Positions 9,744 through 18,602 of a stretch of 64,000 bases of DNA are shown piece after piece. The stretch is from Tildeniella nuda ZEHNDER 1965/U140 (GTDB lineage Bacteria; Cyanobacteriota; Cyanobacteriia; Leptolyngbyales; Leptolyngbyaceae). The stretch is taken from contig JAHHIG010000012.1 of NCBI GenBank assembly GCA_019358895.1, positions 116,070 to 180,069 on the forward strand, in the 5' to 3' direction. Each line of letters opens with the position of its first letter. Position 1 is the first letter of the stretch. The notes under the pieces were generated by a model. That model was not told where the DNA came from. It saw only the letters and a program-made list of their open reading frames with translations, and did not search any database. The translations under genes and the position numbers were made by a program.

Positions 9744-10685
9744 CTAGCGACTGAGATTGGCGATCGCCTGCGTCAGCAGTTGATAAAACGCCTCAGCCTC
9801 GATCGTTTCAACTACGTTGGTATTCGGTTGCTGGTTGGTCACATACCACCAATCGACGACAGTACGACCCATTGTTAGTTCGCTGCTGGTTTCGATCGCC
9901 ACATAGGCGCGGCGACTGGTAAATAAGTCAGGCTGCAAAAGATAAGCAATTACACAGGGATCATGGAGCGGTGAACCAGCGAAACCATAACGCTGCATGT
10001 CATAAGCGCCGTAATGGTTGAGTAAGCCAAGGATCGCGTCGCTGATGGGCGAGTTGATCGCATGAATGGCATTGAGCCGCTCTGGTGTGGCGATCGCCTG
10101 ATGCGTAAGATCCAAACTCATCATCGTCAGCGGCACTCCAGCAGTAGCAACCACGTGCGCGGCGTGCGGATCAACATAAAGGTTAAATTCGGCTGACGGC
10201 GTGATATTGCCTTGCGTCACTGCCCCGCCCATCATGACAATCTCCTGAATGTGCTGGCAGATGGCAGGCTGCTTGATGATTGCAACGGCAATATTGGTCA
10301 GTGGACCCAGCGTAGCAAGCGTAATGGCTTCAGTCGCTTGCAAGAGCGTCTCGATCAAAAAGTCAACCGCATGTTGCGTTTGCAGCGGCATCTGTGGTTC
10401 TGGCAGGCTGATGCCGTCTAGCCCTGTTCTGCCATGTACATCTTCAGCCGTCGTCAGAGGGCGTAGCAACGGACGAGGACATCCTGCATAGACTGGAACA
10501 TCGTCTCTGCCAGCAAGTTCACAAAGGCAACGTGCATTCTTCTGCGTCAAGCTCAGCGGTACGTTGCCAGCCACTGTCGTCACGCCCAAGACGTGGAGCT
10601 GCTCTGGAAACGCCAGCGCCAGAAACAGCGCGATCGCATCGTCTGCTCCTGGATCGCAATCGATGATGATGGGCTTAGCGACCAT
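9744..10685 (-). CDS. Nucleoside hydrolase (IUNH family)
   Basis: A 313-residue hydrolase that cleaves the N-glycosidic bond of ribonucleosides to give ribose and free base. The calcium- and ribose-binding motif IIDCDPGADDAIAL is at the N-terminus. VMMGGAV and EFNLYVDPHAA follow in the middle, and HDPCVIAYLL supplies the late metal ligand. I chose the ATG at 10685. It overlaps the stop of the upstream gene by 11 bp, which implies translational coupling, and the conserved domain begins within five residues. Base specificity cannot be read from the sequence. Confidence 0.92.
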   Translation of the reverse strand: MVAKPIIIDCDPGADDAIALFLALAFPEQLHVLGVTTVAGNVPLSLTQKNARCLCELAGRDDVPVYAGCPRPLLRPLTTAEDVHGRTGLDGISLPEPQMPLQTQHAVDFLIETLLQATEAITLATLGPLTNIAVAIIKQPAICQHIQEIVMMGGAVTQGNITPSAEFNLYVDPHAAHVVATAGVPLTMMSLDLTHQAIATPERLNAIHAINSPISDAILGLLNHYGAYDMQRYGFAGSPLHDPCVIAYLLQPDLFTSRRAYVAIETSSELTMGRTVVDWWYVTNQQPNTNVVETIEAEAFYQLLTQAIANLSR

Positions 10686-11262
10686 GCAGGCAGGTTTGGC
10701 TTGCGACAATAGGAATGGTTTGAAGCGATCTGGTGATCGATTGTCCGAAGGCGATCGTCACAGTGAAAGGCAACGCTTCGGCACGGAAACCTGTTGCGAT
10801 CGGATGCAGGGCGAGAAAAGAAACGCTCCACCCTGCCTGTTGTAACGTCCAAGCAGGCAGACCGCTATCCTGACTAAGACTGGAGTAAATGACCTGTGGC
10901 AAATACGTAACAGCGATCGCGTCAAAAGCTCTTCCTGCGTCATAAAGTACACTACGAATTTCTTGCCAGTAGTAAGTGGGCGCTTGTAACAATGGCTCAT
11001 CATGCGTGGGCGCATTGCTGCGAGTGAGTGTCGCGCCCATGAACTCGGTTAGCTTGGCACAAATATCCTCAAGGCGGGTACGATCGCCTCGTAAAAGCAT
11101 CGCCTCTTCGGGTGAAAGTGTGCCGTGTGCAACGGGTAGCCAAAGCTCAAAACAGGTATACGCATCAATGGGGATCGTCGTCAATTTAAGGTTAGACGGC
11201 AAGCCTAGAGGGTTAGGCGCAACTGCAAGTGCCAATGGAATGAAGGAGTCGAGCATACACAT
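10675..11262 (-). CDS. Conserved hypothetical protein coupled to nucleoside hydrolase
   Basis: 195 residues, family not recognised. The protein is mixed alpha/beta with no signal peptide and no clear metal or nucleotide motif. AAGGA lies 5 nt before the ATG at 11262. Its stop overlaps the start of the nucleoside hydrolase by 11 bp, so the two are co-translated. A role in nucleoside or base salvage is a guess from that arrangement. Confidence 0.6.
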   Translation of the reverse strand: MCMLDSFIPLALAVAPNPLGLPSNLKLTTIPIDAYTCFELWLPVAHGTLSPEEAMLLRGDRTRLEDICAKLTEFMGATLTRSNAPTHDEPLLQAPTYYWQEIRSVLYDAGRAFDAIAVTYLPQVIYSSLSQDSGLPAWTLQQAGWSVSFLALHPIATGFRAEALPFTVTIAFGQSITRSLQTIPIVASQTCLHGR

Positions 11263-11580
11263 AAGGTTCCTTCAAGGGTCTCGAAGGGATGAAGTGATAT
11301 AGCAAGTTGACATAGCTTGTGGGCGGTCGCAAGTGGCTTAAGCCCCCTTACCAGGTAAAATGTCTACTCATAATTTGGCAGAACCGCTGCCGTCTTGCCC
11401 TTTCTAAGATGGCTCTTGTTGCCAAAACTTTTGTACTGTAACGGTGAAAAGAGGATAAAGCAGGGATGAAATCTGACTGAGCGTGGCTTCTGCTTGTGGG
11501 CTTGGTCAGTGCTTCAAGACCCTTTAAGATAGTAAGAGGTTATCTAGATCACATTTGGAACGATCGCACGTTGTAACGTT
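11263..11580. other. Divergent intergenic region
   Basis: 318 bp between a minus-strand operon and the plus-strand DUF4346 gene, so it should hold both promoters. I saw no palindromic operator, riboswitch-like fold or reading frame that stands out. Confidence 0.4.
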
Positions 11581-11973
11581 ATGCAGATTACGAATCAGGC
11601 AGTTGCAGATGCCACTGCAATTGATCAAACGCTCTCTAAGCGCTACATTGACCTTGATCCTGGTGGCTACGTTATCATCTACCTCGATCGTGAACAGGGC
11701 TTAATCTGTGCCAAGCACTTTACAAACTTTATTGACGATCGGGGTCTCGCCTGCGATCCAGCTACAGGCAAACCCATCCCCACACGCGGCAAAATCGAAC
11801 GACTGCCCACCCATCTCTACAGCGGCAGAACGGCAAAAGAAATCTGCATACAGCTTTTTGAGCAGACAAAACCCTGCCCAATCACAATGCTCGATCACGC
11901 TTCTTATCTAGGACGAGAGTTTCAACGAGCAGAAGCAGCGCTGCTGAGTGGGCAAGAGTACGTGCAGGACTAA
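11581..11973 (+). CDS. DUF4346 domain protein
   Basis: 130 residues. Matches the DUF4346 pattern as I know it: an early DPGGYVIIYLDREQGLICAK strand pair, a middle SGRTAKEI turn, then LDHASYLGREFQRAEAAL and a terminal YVQD. In archaea this domain is fused to dihydropteroate synthase-like proteins; in cyanobacteria it often stands alone. No biochemical function is established. The gene is transcribed away from the nucleoside hydrolase operon. Confidence 0.72.
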   Translation: MQITNQAVADATAIDQTLSKRYIDLDPGGYVIIYLDREQGLICAKHFTNFIDDRGLACDPATGKPIPTRGKIERLPTHLYSGRTAKEICIQLFEQTKPCPITMLDHASYLGREFQRAEAALLSGQEYVQD

Positions 11974-12019
11974 GAATTTACTAGTTGTTCGTTGTTAGGC
12001 ATTCTTTTCATAGAAAGCT

Positions 12020-12475
12020 ATGCTACTGAGGGGAAGTGATAATACAGAGTTTGAGATGAAGGTTGTGGGCTACCAGTTTCCACATCTTGAAAACGAGCGG
12101 TACGATTCAGACTGGCTAAACGTAAGGATTCGAGTAAAACTCCCAGAGGTTTCTTGGGTTGCTACAGATCCTTCTTTGCTGACTTGGGAATTAGAACGTC
12201 TTATAGAGTGGCTTGAATCTATAGCAGACGGTGAACGTGTAAATGCGGAAGAGAGCTTCACGGAACCTAATCTTAGATTCGAGCTAATCGAAGAAGAACC
12301 GAAGAGACTTAGAGTATATTTTGAACTGGAGTCTAGACCTGGTTGGGCTGCATACGATGCGGCTAGAATGGATGATCTCTGGGTGGAAGTTGAGATCGAT
12401 GCAGAAAAATTAAAGGAGTCCGCAGCTTCTTTACGAGAGGACTTAAAGCGATTTGCAATACGGGTAGGACACTAA
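12020..12475 (+). CDS. WapI-like immunity protein, no toxin nearby
   Basis: 151 acidic residues. The pattern GYQFP, then YDSDWLNVRIRV, TDPSLLTWELERLIEWL and FTEPNLRFEL matches the small family named after the Bacillus WapI immunity protein, which neutralises the tRNase tip of the WapA contact-dependent toxin. No polymorphic toxin is encoded in the window, so this would be an orphan immunity gene, either protective against neighbours or a domesticated relative. It sits directly upstream of xisH-xisI, but 139 bp separate them. The family assignment is from memory of the motif pattern. Confidence 0.5.
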   Translation: MLLRGSDNTEFEMKVVGYQFPHLENERYDSDWLNVRIRVKLPEVSWVATDPSLLTWELERLIEWLESIADGERVNAEESFTEPNLRFELIEEEPKRLRVYFELESRPGWAAYDAARMDDLWVEVEIDAEKLKESAASLREDLKRFAIRVGH

Positions 12476-12614
12476 AGGGGATTCTATCTATGGCAATAGA
12501 ACGCTTAACAGATGTATGCAGTAAAGCGAAGTTGGGTTGAGGTATGAAGCCCAACCTATGCTGATAGTTTAGAGGTATACTTTGACCGATGAGAGGCGGA
12601 CTGCTACCTGGCGT

Positions 12615-13031
12615 ATGCCCAAGTTAGACTTTATTCATAACTCGGTTAAAAATGCCCTGATTAAAGATGGCTGGTCAATTACAGATGACCCTTACATCAT
12701 TCAGTATCGAAGAACAATGCTATATGCTGATCTTGGTGCTGAACGCCCGATCGCGGCTGAACGAGATGGGCAAAAGCTGGTTGTAGAAATAAAAAGCTTT
12801 ATAGGTGCATCAAAGATGCAAGATTTGAAAGAGGCTCTGGGTCAGTATGACATTTACTACTATCTTCTAGAGGAAACAGCACCAGACCGCAAGTTATATA
12901 TCGCTATCAGCGAAATTGTCTACAACATCTTCTTTACTCAGGATGTCACTCAACTCATTCTCAATAAACATCAACTTCCAATCATTGTTGTAGACATAGA
13001 GGCAGAGGAGGTTACGCAATGGATAAATTAA
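12615..13031 (+). CDS. xisH: XisH family protein (PD-(D/E)XK-type nuclease fold)
   Basis: 138 residues from the ATG at 12615, where family members begin (MPKLDFIHNSVKNALIKDGW); 11 extra codons upstream look spurious. XisH was described with XisI as a controller of fdxN-element excision in heterocyst-forming cyanobacteria. It has many copies across the phylum, far from any excision element. The fold resembles restriction-type nucleases: ADLGAE followed by LVVEIKSF supplies the D...ExK pattern. The stop overlaps xisI by 13 bp, so the pair is translationally coupled. No excision element or recombinase is adjacent. Confidence 0.9.
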   Translation: MPKLDFIHNSVKNALIKDGWSITDDPYIIQYRRTMLYADLGAERPIAAERDGQKLVVEIKSFIGASKMQDLKEALGQYDIYYYLLEETAPDRKLYIAISEIVYNIFFTQDVTQLILNKHQLPIIVVDIEAEEVTQWIN

Positions 13032-13363
13032 CCGAGTATCCTCAGTTAATTAAGCGTCTTTTGACTGAGTATGTAGAACTGAGTAACCGCCATTCCACCA
13101 CAGGAATTGAGACATTTTTGATTGTGGATGAGGCAAAAGCTCACTATCTTTGGATGAATCTTGGTTGGCAAAATGGCGATCGCGTTACTGGCGTGACTGT
13201 TTATGTTCGGATTCGTGATAATAAGTTTTGGATCGAAGAGGATTGGACTGAAGACGGTATCGCAACTGATCTGGTTCGTGCAGGTGTCCCTAAAGAGGAC
13301 ATCGTGCTGGCATTCCACGAGCCAAAGATGAGGCAGTATACAGATTTTGCCGTAGCGCTGTAG
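13019..13363 (+). CDS. xisI: XisI family protein
   Basis: 114 residues, the usual partner of XisH. The family features are an N-terminal helix with LIKRLLTEY, the central DEAKAHYLWMNLGW, the strand IRDNKFWIEEDWTEDGIA and the C-terminal GVPKEDIVLAFHEPKMR. It overlaps xisH. The constant pairing, spread and multiplicity of xisHI resemble a toxin-antitoxin-like or regulatory module, but the biochemical role is not settled. A hairpin terminator follows at 13381-13415. Confidence 0.9.
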   Translation: MDKLTEYPQLIKRLLTEYVELSNRHSTTGIETFLIVDEAKAHYLWMNLGWQNGDRVTGVTVYVRIRDNKFWIEEDWTEDGIATDLVRAGVPKEDIVLAFHEPKMRQYTDFAVAL

Positions 13364-13380
13364 TAGCGGAGCAGTCTATC

Positions 13381-13415
13381 TCCACCATTTAAAGCTTTGA
13401 GCTTCAAATGGTGGA
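13381..13415. terminator. Bidirectional hairpin between xisI and psb32
   Basis: TCCACCATTT (13381-13390) pairs with AAATGGTGGA (13406-13415) around a 15-nt loop. It sits midway between two convergent genes, and T- or A-rich flanks occur on both sides. This placement fits a shared terminator. Confidence 0.75.
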
Positions 13416-13443
13416 CTTTCATTCAGAACTTAAAACTCGGAAA

Positions 13444-14169
13444 TTACCCTTCTCGTGATTGAAGGAAGAGGTAGAAGTAATAAGTCGCCATCGGCACGAC
13501 AGTAGCCACGACGAGAAAGCCGATAACCCAGACGGTAGCGTTACTTTCTTTCGTTTGCTCTGGTGTGGCAAAAGTGCCTTCAACCTGAACGTTATCGGTG
13601 AGTGAAGGCGGACCTGGATCTGGGCGATCGGACAGCACAGCGGCGAGGCGATCGCTGGCACCCCAAAGCGCCTGATTGTACTTGTTTCCTTCCTTTAGTG
13701 GAATGAGCACTGTTTCTTGAGTGACACTTTCGGCAATGTCATCCGTTACTTTGGTTTTGACGGTTTCACCCGCACGCAACGCTACGTTATTGGTGAGGTT
13801 ATCTAACACCAGCAGCGTTTGGTTCGCGCCTGCTTCTGCTGTTGGAAACCACTGGTCAAACAGCTTGTCGGTAAAGGTTTCGATCGTTTCGCCATAATCC
13901 AACCGATGAATCGTGACAAAGCGCACCTCGTTACCCGTTTGCTTTGCCAGATTTCCTAGAACGGTCGCAATCTTGCCTTCATTGGAGCGACTGAGAACCT
14001 CAGATTGGTCAACGATCCAGGTTCCGGCTTTGGGTTTGGGTACTTCGCTCACACCTGTAGCATGGGCAGGTGTGGCAAAAAGCTGTATCGCCAGGACAAA
14101 GACCGCTACAAAAAGCAGTAAGCGTTGACCGATGTGCTTCCAATGGCATTGGTTGAGGAGGCGTTGCAT
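13444..14169 (-). CDS. psb32: Psb32-like TPM domain protein
   Basis: 241 residues from the ATG at 14169; 10 further upstream codons are possible but precede the signal sequence. Layout: an N-terminal signal peptide or anchor with cleavage near AHATG, a TPM domain at about residues 45-190 (WIVDQSEVLS near its start, the central TLLVLDN), and a C-terminal transmembrane helix near 210-232. Cyanobacterial and plant TPM proteins of this layout (Psb32/TLP18.3) sit in thylakoid membranes and help photosystem II repair. Assignment to psb32 rests on this architecture. Confidence 0.8.
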   Translation of the reverse strand: MQRLLNQCHWKHIGQRLLLFVAVFVLAIQLFATPAHATGVSEVPKPKAGTWIVDQSEVLSRSNEGKIATVLGNLAKQTGNEVRFVTIHRLDYGETIETFTDKLFDQWFPTAEAGANQTLLVLDNLTNNVALRAGETVKTKVTDDIAESVTQETVLIPLKEGNKYNQALWGASDRLAAVLSDRPDPGPPSLTDNVQVEGTFATPEQTKESNATVWVIGFLVVATVVPMATYYFYLFLQSREG

Positions 14170-14235
14170 AGTACCGCTCTGAAAAACGTATTTCTCCAAA
14201 ATACTACGCTTAGGGTGAAGATGGACAGCTTGGAG

Positions 14236-14330
14236 GTGAGGGGAGAGGAGTGCGGAGTGAGGGGGGCAGAGGAGGCAGGGGAGGCAGGGGGCAGGGGAGG
14301 CAGGGGGCAGGGGAGGCAGGGGGTAAGGAA
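14236..14330. repeat. G-rich tandem repeat (GGGGAGGCAGG type)
   Basis: An almost pure purine tract on the plus strand with imperfect 11-bp units of GGGGAGGCAGG or GGGGGCAGGGGA type. It lies between gdhA and psb32. A pyrimidine-rich stretch at 14371-14421 is its near-complement, so the two could pair. Confidence 0.75.
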
Positions 14331-14423
14331 GGAAGTTTTGAGTTAATTTTGATCGCTAACCTACTTTTAGCCTTTAGCTTGCTCCCTCCGCTCCTTTTGC
14401 CTCCTCCCCTCCCCTTGCTTCTA

Positions 14424-15716
14424 CTAATGACCATTCAGATAGTAATCCCGCGTGCCTTTAGCGCTGATGGCTTCACCAAGACGCGTGAGAGCATGGACGT
14501 AAGCAGCAGTTCGCAGGTCGATCGCTAAATCACGAGCAATGAGCCAGATGGACTCGGATTCTTCGACGATGCGAAGCTTCAAGCGCTGGTTAATTTCTTC
14601 TAGCGTCCAGTACAAGCCGCTGCGGTTTTGCACCCACTCAAAGTAGCTGACGGTGACACCTCCGGCGTTGACGAGAATATCTGGAAAGACGTAGATGCCT
14701 TTGTCGTTGAGGATGCGATCGGCGGCAGAGGTGATGGGTCCATTAGCAACTTCGTAGATGAGCTTTGCCTGGATGGTGTCGGCATTTGCTTCCGTGATTT
14801 GATTTTCGAGGGCGGCAGGCACCAGAATATCCACGTCCAGCGCTAACAGTTCGGCATTGGTGAGGACATCTTCGGCAGCGGTGTGACACACGGTACTGTC
14901 ACAGTAGAGCGCTTTCACCCCCCGACTGGCATCTTTGAACTGGCGAAGGCTGGGAATGTCTAGCCCGTTTTTGCTGTAAATGCCACCCTGAGAATCGCTG
15001 ACAGCAACGACTTTATAACCCGCCTTGTAGAGAAGTTCTGCCAGGATTGCCCCGGCGTTGCCAAAGCCTTGCACGGCAACGGTTGTGCTACTGGGATGGC
15101 GATCGAACTTCGGCAAGGTGGATTCAATCACAAAAAAAGCACCCATCGCTGTCGCAGTTTCTCGCCCCAAGCTGCCACCCATGCTGACGGGTTTGCCTGT
15201 TACCACAGCGGGGCAAATCTGACGCTTAATGATGCTGTATTGATCCATCATCCAGCCCATGATCATGGCGTTGGTGTAAACGTCGGGTGCGAGGATGTCC
15301 ACGTTGGGACCAATGAAGTCGGCGATCGCATCGATATAGCCCCGACTCAAGCGCTCCAGTTCCATTCTGGACAGCTCTTTGGGATTGACGGTGATGCCAC
15401 CCTTTGCGCCCCCAAACGGCAGTCTCAACGCGGCACACTTAAAGGTCATCCAGAAGGCAAGGGATTGCACTTCATCCAGCGATACATGGGGATGGTAGCG
15501 CACACCACCCTTGCCTGGACCTCTGGTGTCGTCGTAGCGCACCCGATAACCCTGAAAAATTTTGAGCGACCCATCATCCATCCGCACGGGGATCGAGACG
15601 GTCAGGCTGGTTTGGGGAAATTTCAGCGTTTCAACGGCATCTTCTGAAATAGACGTAAATTTTAAGGCGCGTTCTAAGCGTTGACTGGCATCGGCTAAAA
15701 GTGAACCGGGTAGCAT
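14424..15716 (-). CDS. gdhA: Glu/Leu/Phe/Val dehydrogenase (NAD(P)-glutamate dehydrogenase)
   Basis: 430 residues from the ATG at 15716, which has AGAGGA nine nt upstream; the frame extends 17 codons further without a better site. It catalyses reversible reductive amination of 2-oxoglutarate by ammonium. Visible motifs: the substrate-lysine loop PFGGAKGGI near residue 105, the catalytic Asp region DILAPDVYTNAMIM, and the dinucleotide fold VAVQGFGNAGAILAELL near 225. The length matches cyanobacterial GdhA. In cyanobacteria this route supplements GS-GOGAT. The coenzyme preference is not certain from sequence. Confidence 0.93.
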   Translation of the reverse strand: MLPGSLLADASQRLERALKFTSISEDAVETLKFPQTSLTVSIPVRMDDGSLKIFQGYRVRYDDTRGPGKGGVRYHPHVSLDEVQSLAFWMTFKCAALRLPFGGAKGGITVNPKELSRMELERLSRGYIDAIADFIGPNVDILAPDVYTNAMIMGWMMDQYSIIKRQICPAVVTGKPVSMGGSLGRETATAMGAFFVIESTLPKFDRHPSSTTVAVQGFGNAGAILAELLYKAGYKVVAVSDSQGGIYSKNGLDIPSLRQFKDASRGVKALYCDSTVCHTAAEDVLTNAELLALDVDILVPAALENQITEANADTIQAKLIYEVANGPITSAADRILNDKGIYVFPDILVNAGGVTVSYFEWVQNRSGLYWTLEEINQRLKLRIVEESESIWLIARDLAIDLRTAAYVHALTRLGEAISAKGTRDYYLNGH

Positions 15717-15999
15717 AACTATTTTTCCTCTCAGTAACATGGCGATCGCCGCGATCGCCAAAAACAAACAGTGTGGTCAGAAGGGCTGTTTGTGGCTACA
15801 GCGATCGGGCGAGTCGTTTCAGCAAACTTGATCAATGCTTTGCGTTTCTCTAGCATTCCCAACCGCTGTATAACCTATGACACAATGATCCCACCGTTTA
15901 GAAATGAATGCTCAAGTTTTTCTGAACTAGCACAAACTGCTTCTAGAAAGAGTAAATATTTGAAACGTGTGTGACGATCGCTAATAGTAACGCTTGAGT

Positions 16000-16791
16000 T
16001 TATAGCCATCCTTTCAAGCGATAAACCACCAGCCCCAGATATTCTTTCAAGGCTCTGGTTGTGCGGTTAAAGCGGTCAGCTTCAGGCAAAAGGTTCAGCA
16101 CGATCGCTTGAGTGCTGCCCTGGATTTCCTGCCAGTCGCGTTCTGTTGTGTTGAAGTCGGTGGGGGCGGCGATCGCATCGATCCCCAGATGCTTGAAAAT
16201 CGCCAGCGATCGCGGCATGTGCATTGCCGATGTCACCAGCAAAATACGACGAATGCTCTGTGTCGCCATAATCTGCTTAACGTTGACGGCGTTTTCGTAG
16301 GTATTGAGCGAAGTCGGATCTTGTAGAATCGCGGCTTTTGGCACACCCATTGTTTCGATCAGTTGTGCCATGTCGTCTGCTTCGGGTGTACCGCCCCCTT
16401 TCCAGTCAATGCGACCACCGCTGAGAATGACACGCGGCGCTCTGCCGTCTCGATACAGTTTGGCTGCATACAGGACACGATCGCCCTCTTCGCTGACTTC
16501 TACCCACGGGCGCGGGGGTGAGGCTGGCTTAGTGCAACCGCCCAAAACCACGATCGCGTCTGCTTTTGGCAATGCAGTTAAGGGGAGGTTCTGAAATTCC
16601 AGCGATCGCACGAGCCATTCGCCCATCCAGCCATTGCCACCCACCAGCAGCAGCACCAACGACAGCACGATCGGCAGCGCAGTCCAGCGCGATCGTCGCC
16701 AGAGCAGCACCAGAGAGGCAAAGAGCAGCACACAGGTCAGTCCCAGCGGGTAAAGAAAAAGCGGCAGTAGTTTGGAGAGGTATAGAAACAT
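16000..16791 (-). CDS. YdcF/ElyC/SanA family protein (DUF218)
   Basis: 263 residues from the ATG at 16791. Two N-terminal transmembrane helices occupy about residues 5-50. The DUF218 domain follows: DAIVVLGGC near residue 82, then RDGRAPRVILSGG, a conserved acidic EADDM and SLNTYENA, and finally ILLVTSAMHMPRS. E. coli relatives ElyC and SanA affect envelope integrity and peptidoglycan or enterobacterial-antigen metabolism; the chemistry of the domain is unresolved. It stands alone, head to head with the nitroreductase gene. Confidence 0.87.
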   Translation of the reverse strand: MFLYLSKLLPLFLYPLGLTCVLLFASLVLLWRRSRWTALPIVLSLVLLLVGGNGWMGEWLVRSLEFQNLPLTALPKADAIVVLGGCTKPASPPRPWVEVSEEGDRVLYAAKLYRDGRAPRVILSGGRIDWKGGGTPEADDMAQLIETMGVPKAAILQDPTSLNTYENAVNVKQIMATQSIRRILLVTSAMHMPRSLAIFKHLGIDAIAAPTDFNTTERDWQEIQGSTQAIVLNLLPEADRFNRTTRALKEYLGLVVYRLKGWL

Positions 16792-16992
16792 AGTGCAGAT
16801 TTGGTTTCGACAGCGCATTGAGCATGATGTTGACCAAAGATATGGTCAGCCCTTGGAACGTTGACGTTAAGCGGGTTGGCTTGAGACGCTTTTGTAAGAC
16901 GTTAAGGCACAAAACTTGAACCGAACGGCTCCAAATCGTCTAACGTCTAGAGTTCAGGTCTGATTAACAAGCTGTGTTGTAAAAGGATTGAC

Positions 16993-17661
16993 ATGACCAT
17001 TGATTTACAGCCTACGACGGGTTTGAAGGATTCGATCGACCAGCGTCGTGCTGCCCGTGCCTTTCTTCCTGATCCCATTCCAGACGTTATTCTCGAAGAA
17101 ATTTTGCATTTGGGGCTGCGATCGCCCTCTGGCTATAACTTGCAACCGTGGCGATTTGTTATTCTACGGCAGCAGCAAAGCAAAGACACGCTTAAAAGCT
17201 GTGCCTTCAATCAAGCTCAAATCGCTCAAGCGCCTGTGGTGCTGCTTTGTTGTGGCGATCGCACTGCCAGCAGCGCGGAGAATATCGAAGCTGTGATCGA
17301 GCTAGGTGAAGCACATCAGGCGATGACGGAGCAATTTGCAGGATACATGCGATCGCAGATTCCGCCCTTCTTTGAAAACCATCCCAGCTTTGAATCGATC
17401 GAAACCTGGACAAATCGCCATACCATGCTTGCTGTTGCCCACCTGATGATTGTGGCAAAGAGTTTTGGAGTCGATAGTTGCCCGATGGAAGGCTTTGTGA
17501 GTACGCAAGTCAAAACTGCCTTCAACATTCCCGATACGGTTGATGTCTGCTGCATACTCTGTCTGGGCTACGCCGCCGAGCCGTTTAAGCCCTTTGGCGG
17601 TCGATTCAGTACTGAACAAGTTTGCTTTGGCGAATCGTATGGCGAATCGTTCAAGCTGTAG
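16993..17661 (+). CDS. Nitroreductase family FMN-dependent oxidoreductase
   Basis: 222 residues. The N-terminal RRAARAFLPDPIP is the FMN-phosphate-binding arginine region. LRSPSGYNLQPWRFVIL is the family signature, and the central TMLAVAHLMIVAKSFGVDSC and C-terminal CCILCLGYA complete the fold. Members form FMN dimers that reduce nitro compounds, quinones or flavins with NAD(P)H; the physiological substrate is not evident. An AAGGA ribosome site lies 7 nt before the ATG. Confidence 0.92.
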   Translation: MTIDLQPTTGLKDSIDQRRAARAFLPDPIPDVILEEILHLGLRSPSGYNLQPWRFVILRQQQSKDTLKSCAFNQAQIAQAPVVLLCCGDRTASSAENIEAVIELGEAHQAMTEQFAGYMRSQIPPFFENHPSFESIETWTNRHTMLAVAHLMIVAKSFGVDSCPMEGFVSTQVKTAFNIPDTVDVCCILCLGYAAEPFKPFGGRFSTEQVCFGESYGESFKL

Positions 17662-17736
17662 AAAGGGAAGGAAAGGAAGGAAAGGCTAAAGGATGAAGGA
17701 TAAGAAGGGAAGTCTAAAGGATAAAGAACACTCTTA

Positions 17737-17898
17737 GAGGGTGTTTAAAAAGGTATGGTCTGTAACGTTAAGTACTCAGCGATCCCCCCTAGCCCCCCTT
17801 CAAAAGGGGGGGAAAGGCTTTGGTCGTCCCCCTTTTGAAGCGGGATTGAGGGGGATCTAGCTTTTTGCTACTAACAGAAGGACTTTTAAAACATCCTC
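17737..17898. mobile_element. MITE-like element, copy 2 (TNA target duplication)
   Basis: A 162-bp non-coding element. The left end GAGGGTGTTTAAAAAGG and the right end (complement of GAGGATGTTTTAAAAGT) are inverted repeats of the same family as the element at 2027. TTA flanks both sides (17734-17736 and 17899-17901). Its interior carries the cyanobacterial palindrome built on GATCCCCC...CCCTTTTGAAGC...GGGGGATC. There is no trace of a transposase. Confidence 0.8.
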
Positions 17899-17934
17899 TT
17901 AGCTTTTAGCCTTCATCCTTTATACTTTCTTCCC

Positions 17935-18561
17935 ATGCTTTCCCCCCAGAACACTCGCGCCGAACTCAACCGACTGCTGCAAGAGCGCAACGAATATCCA
18001 GAGCGATCGACCGCGATCGATGCCCAAATCTGCGAAACCTTTGAACAAGACTGCGCCATCCTTGTGTTGGATATGTCCGGTTTCTCCAGGCTAACCATTC
18101 GCTATGGCATCATCCATTTTCTGGCAATGGTGCACCGTATGACTGCGATCGCCACGCCCCTGGTTCAACATCACGGGCGCGTGGTGAAACAAGAGGCAGA
18201 CAATTTGTTCGCCGTTTTTCCAGATGTGCAGGGGGCGATCGACAGTGCTGTTGACATTCTCAAAGGCTTTGCTGCCGTGAACACCGGACAACCCGACGAG
18301 CAGGATCTTTATGCAGGCATTGGTATCGGCTACGGCAAAACGCTGCTGGTCGGCGAGAACGATCTGTACGGCAGTGAAATGAATCTGGCGTGCAAACTGG
18401 GTGAAGATCTCGCTCGTCGTGGCGAGGTGCTACTAACCAAAGCCGCCTTTAGCCAGATTCAGGCAACCCACTACCAATGGGAACGCCTCGATCTGTCAAT
18501 TTCTGGGTTAGAACTGGTTGCTCACAAGCTCAAGACATTGCCAACAGTAAGGGTTCACTGA
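17935..18561 (+). CDS. Stand-alone class III nucleotide cyclase-like domain
   Basis: 208 residues that are essentially one adenylate/guanylate cyclase catalytic domain. The first metal-binding Asp lies in AILVLDMSGFSRLT (about residue 45). The second appears in VVKQEADNLFAVF (usual form KxxGDxxxAxF). The late Asn/Arg helix reads YGSEMNLACKLGEDLA. The glycine that normally precedes the second Asp is replaced by Ala, and no sensor, HAMP or transmembrane part is attached, so it may be active as a soluble dimer or may be a degenerate regulatory relative. Cyanobacteria use cAMP in motility and light responses. Confidence 0.75.
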   Translation: MLSPQNTRAELNRLLQERNEYPERSTAIDAQICETFEQDCAILVLDMSGFSRLTIRYGIIHFLAMVHRMTAIATPLVQHHGRVVKQEADNLFAVFPDVQGAIDSAVDILKGFAAVNTGQPDEQDLYAGIGIGYGKTLLVGENDLYGSEMNLACKLGEDLARRGEVLLTKAAFSQIQATHYQWERLDLSISGLELVAHKLKTLPTVRVH

Positions 18562-18563
18562 CT

Positions 18564-18584
18564 GCTAACCGCTGACCGCTGACT
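18564..18584. repeat. Heptamer short tandem repeat (GCTRACY)3
   Basis: Three units, GCTAACC, GCTGACC and GCTGACT, lie between the cyclase gene and tldE, which are convergent. This is the same family as the array at 3142-3190. Confidence 0.8.
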
Positions 18585-18602
18585 GCTTAGCCACGAGCTA
18601 AC

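Noticed and set aside
9686..9760. tRNA-like stretch containing TTAGCTCAGTTGGCAAGGC
   Set aside because: It resembles a D-arm, but no acceptor stem, anticodon arm or GGTTCGAATCC-type T-arm follows.
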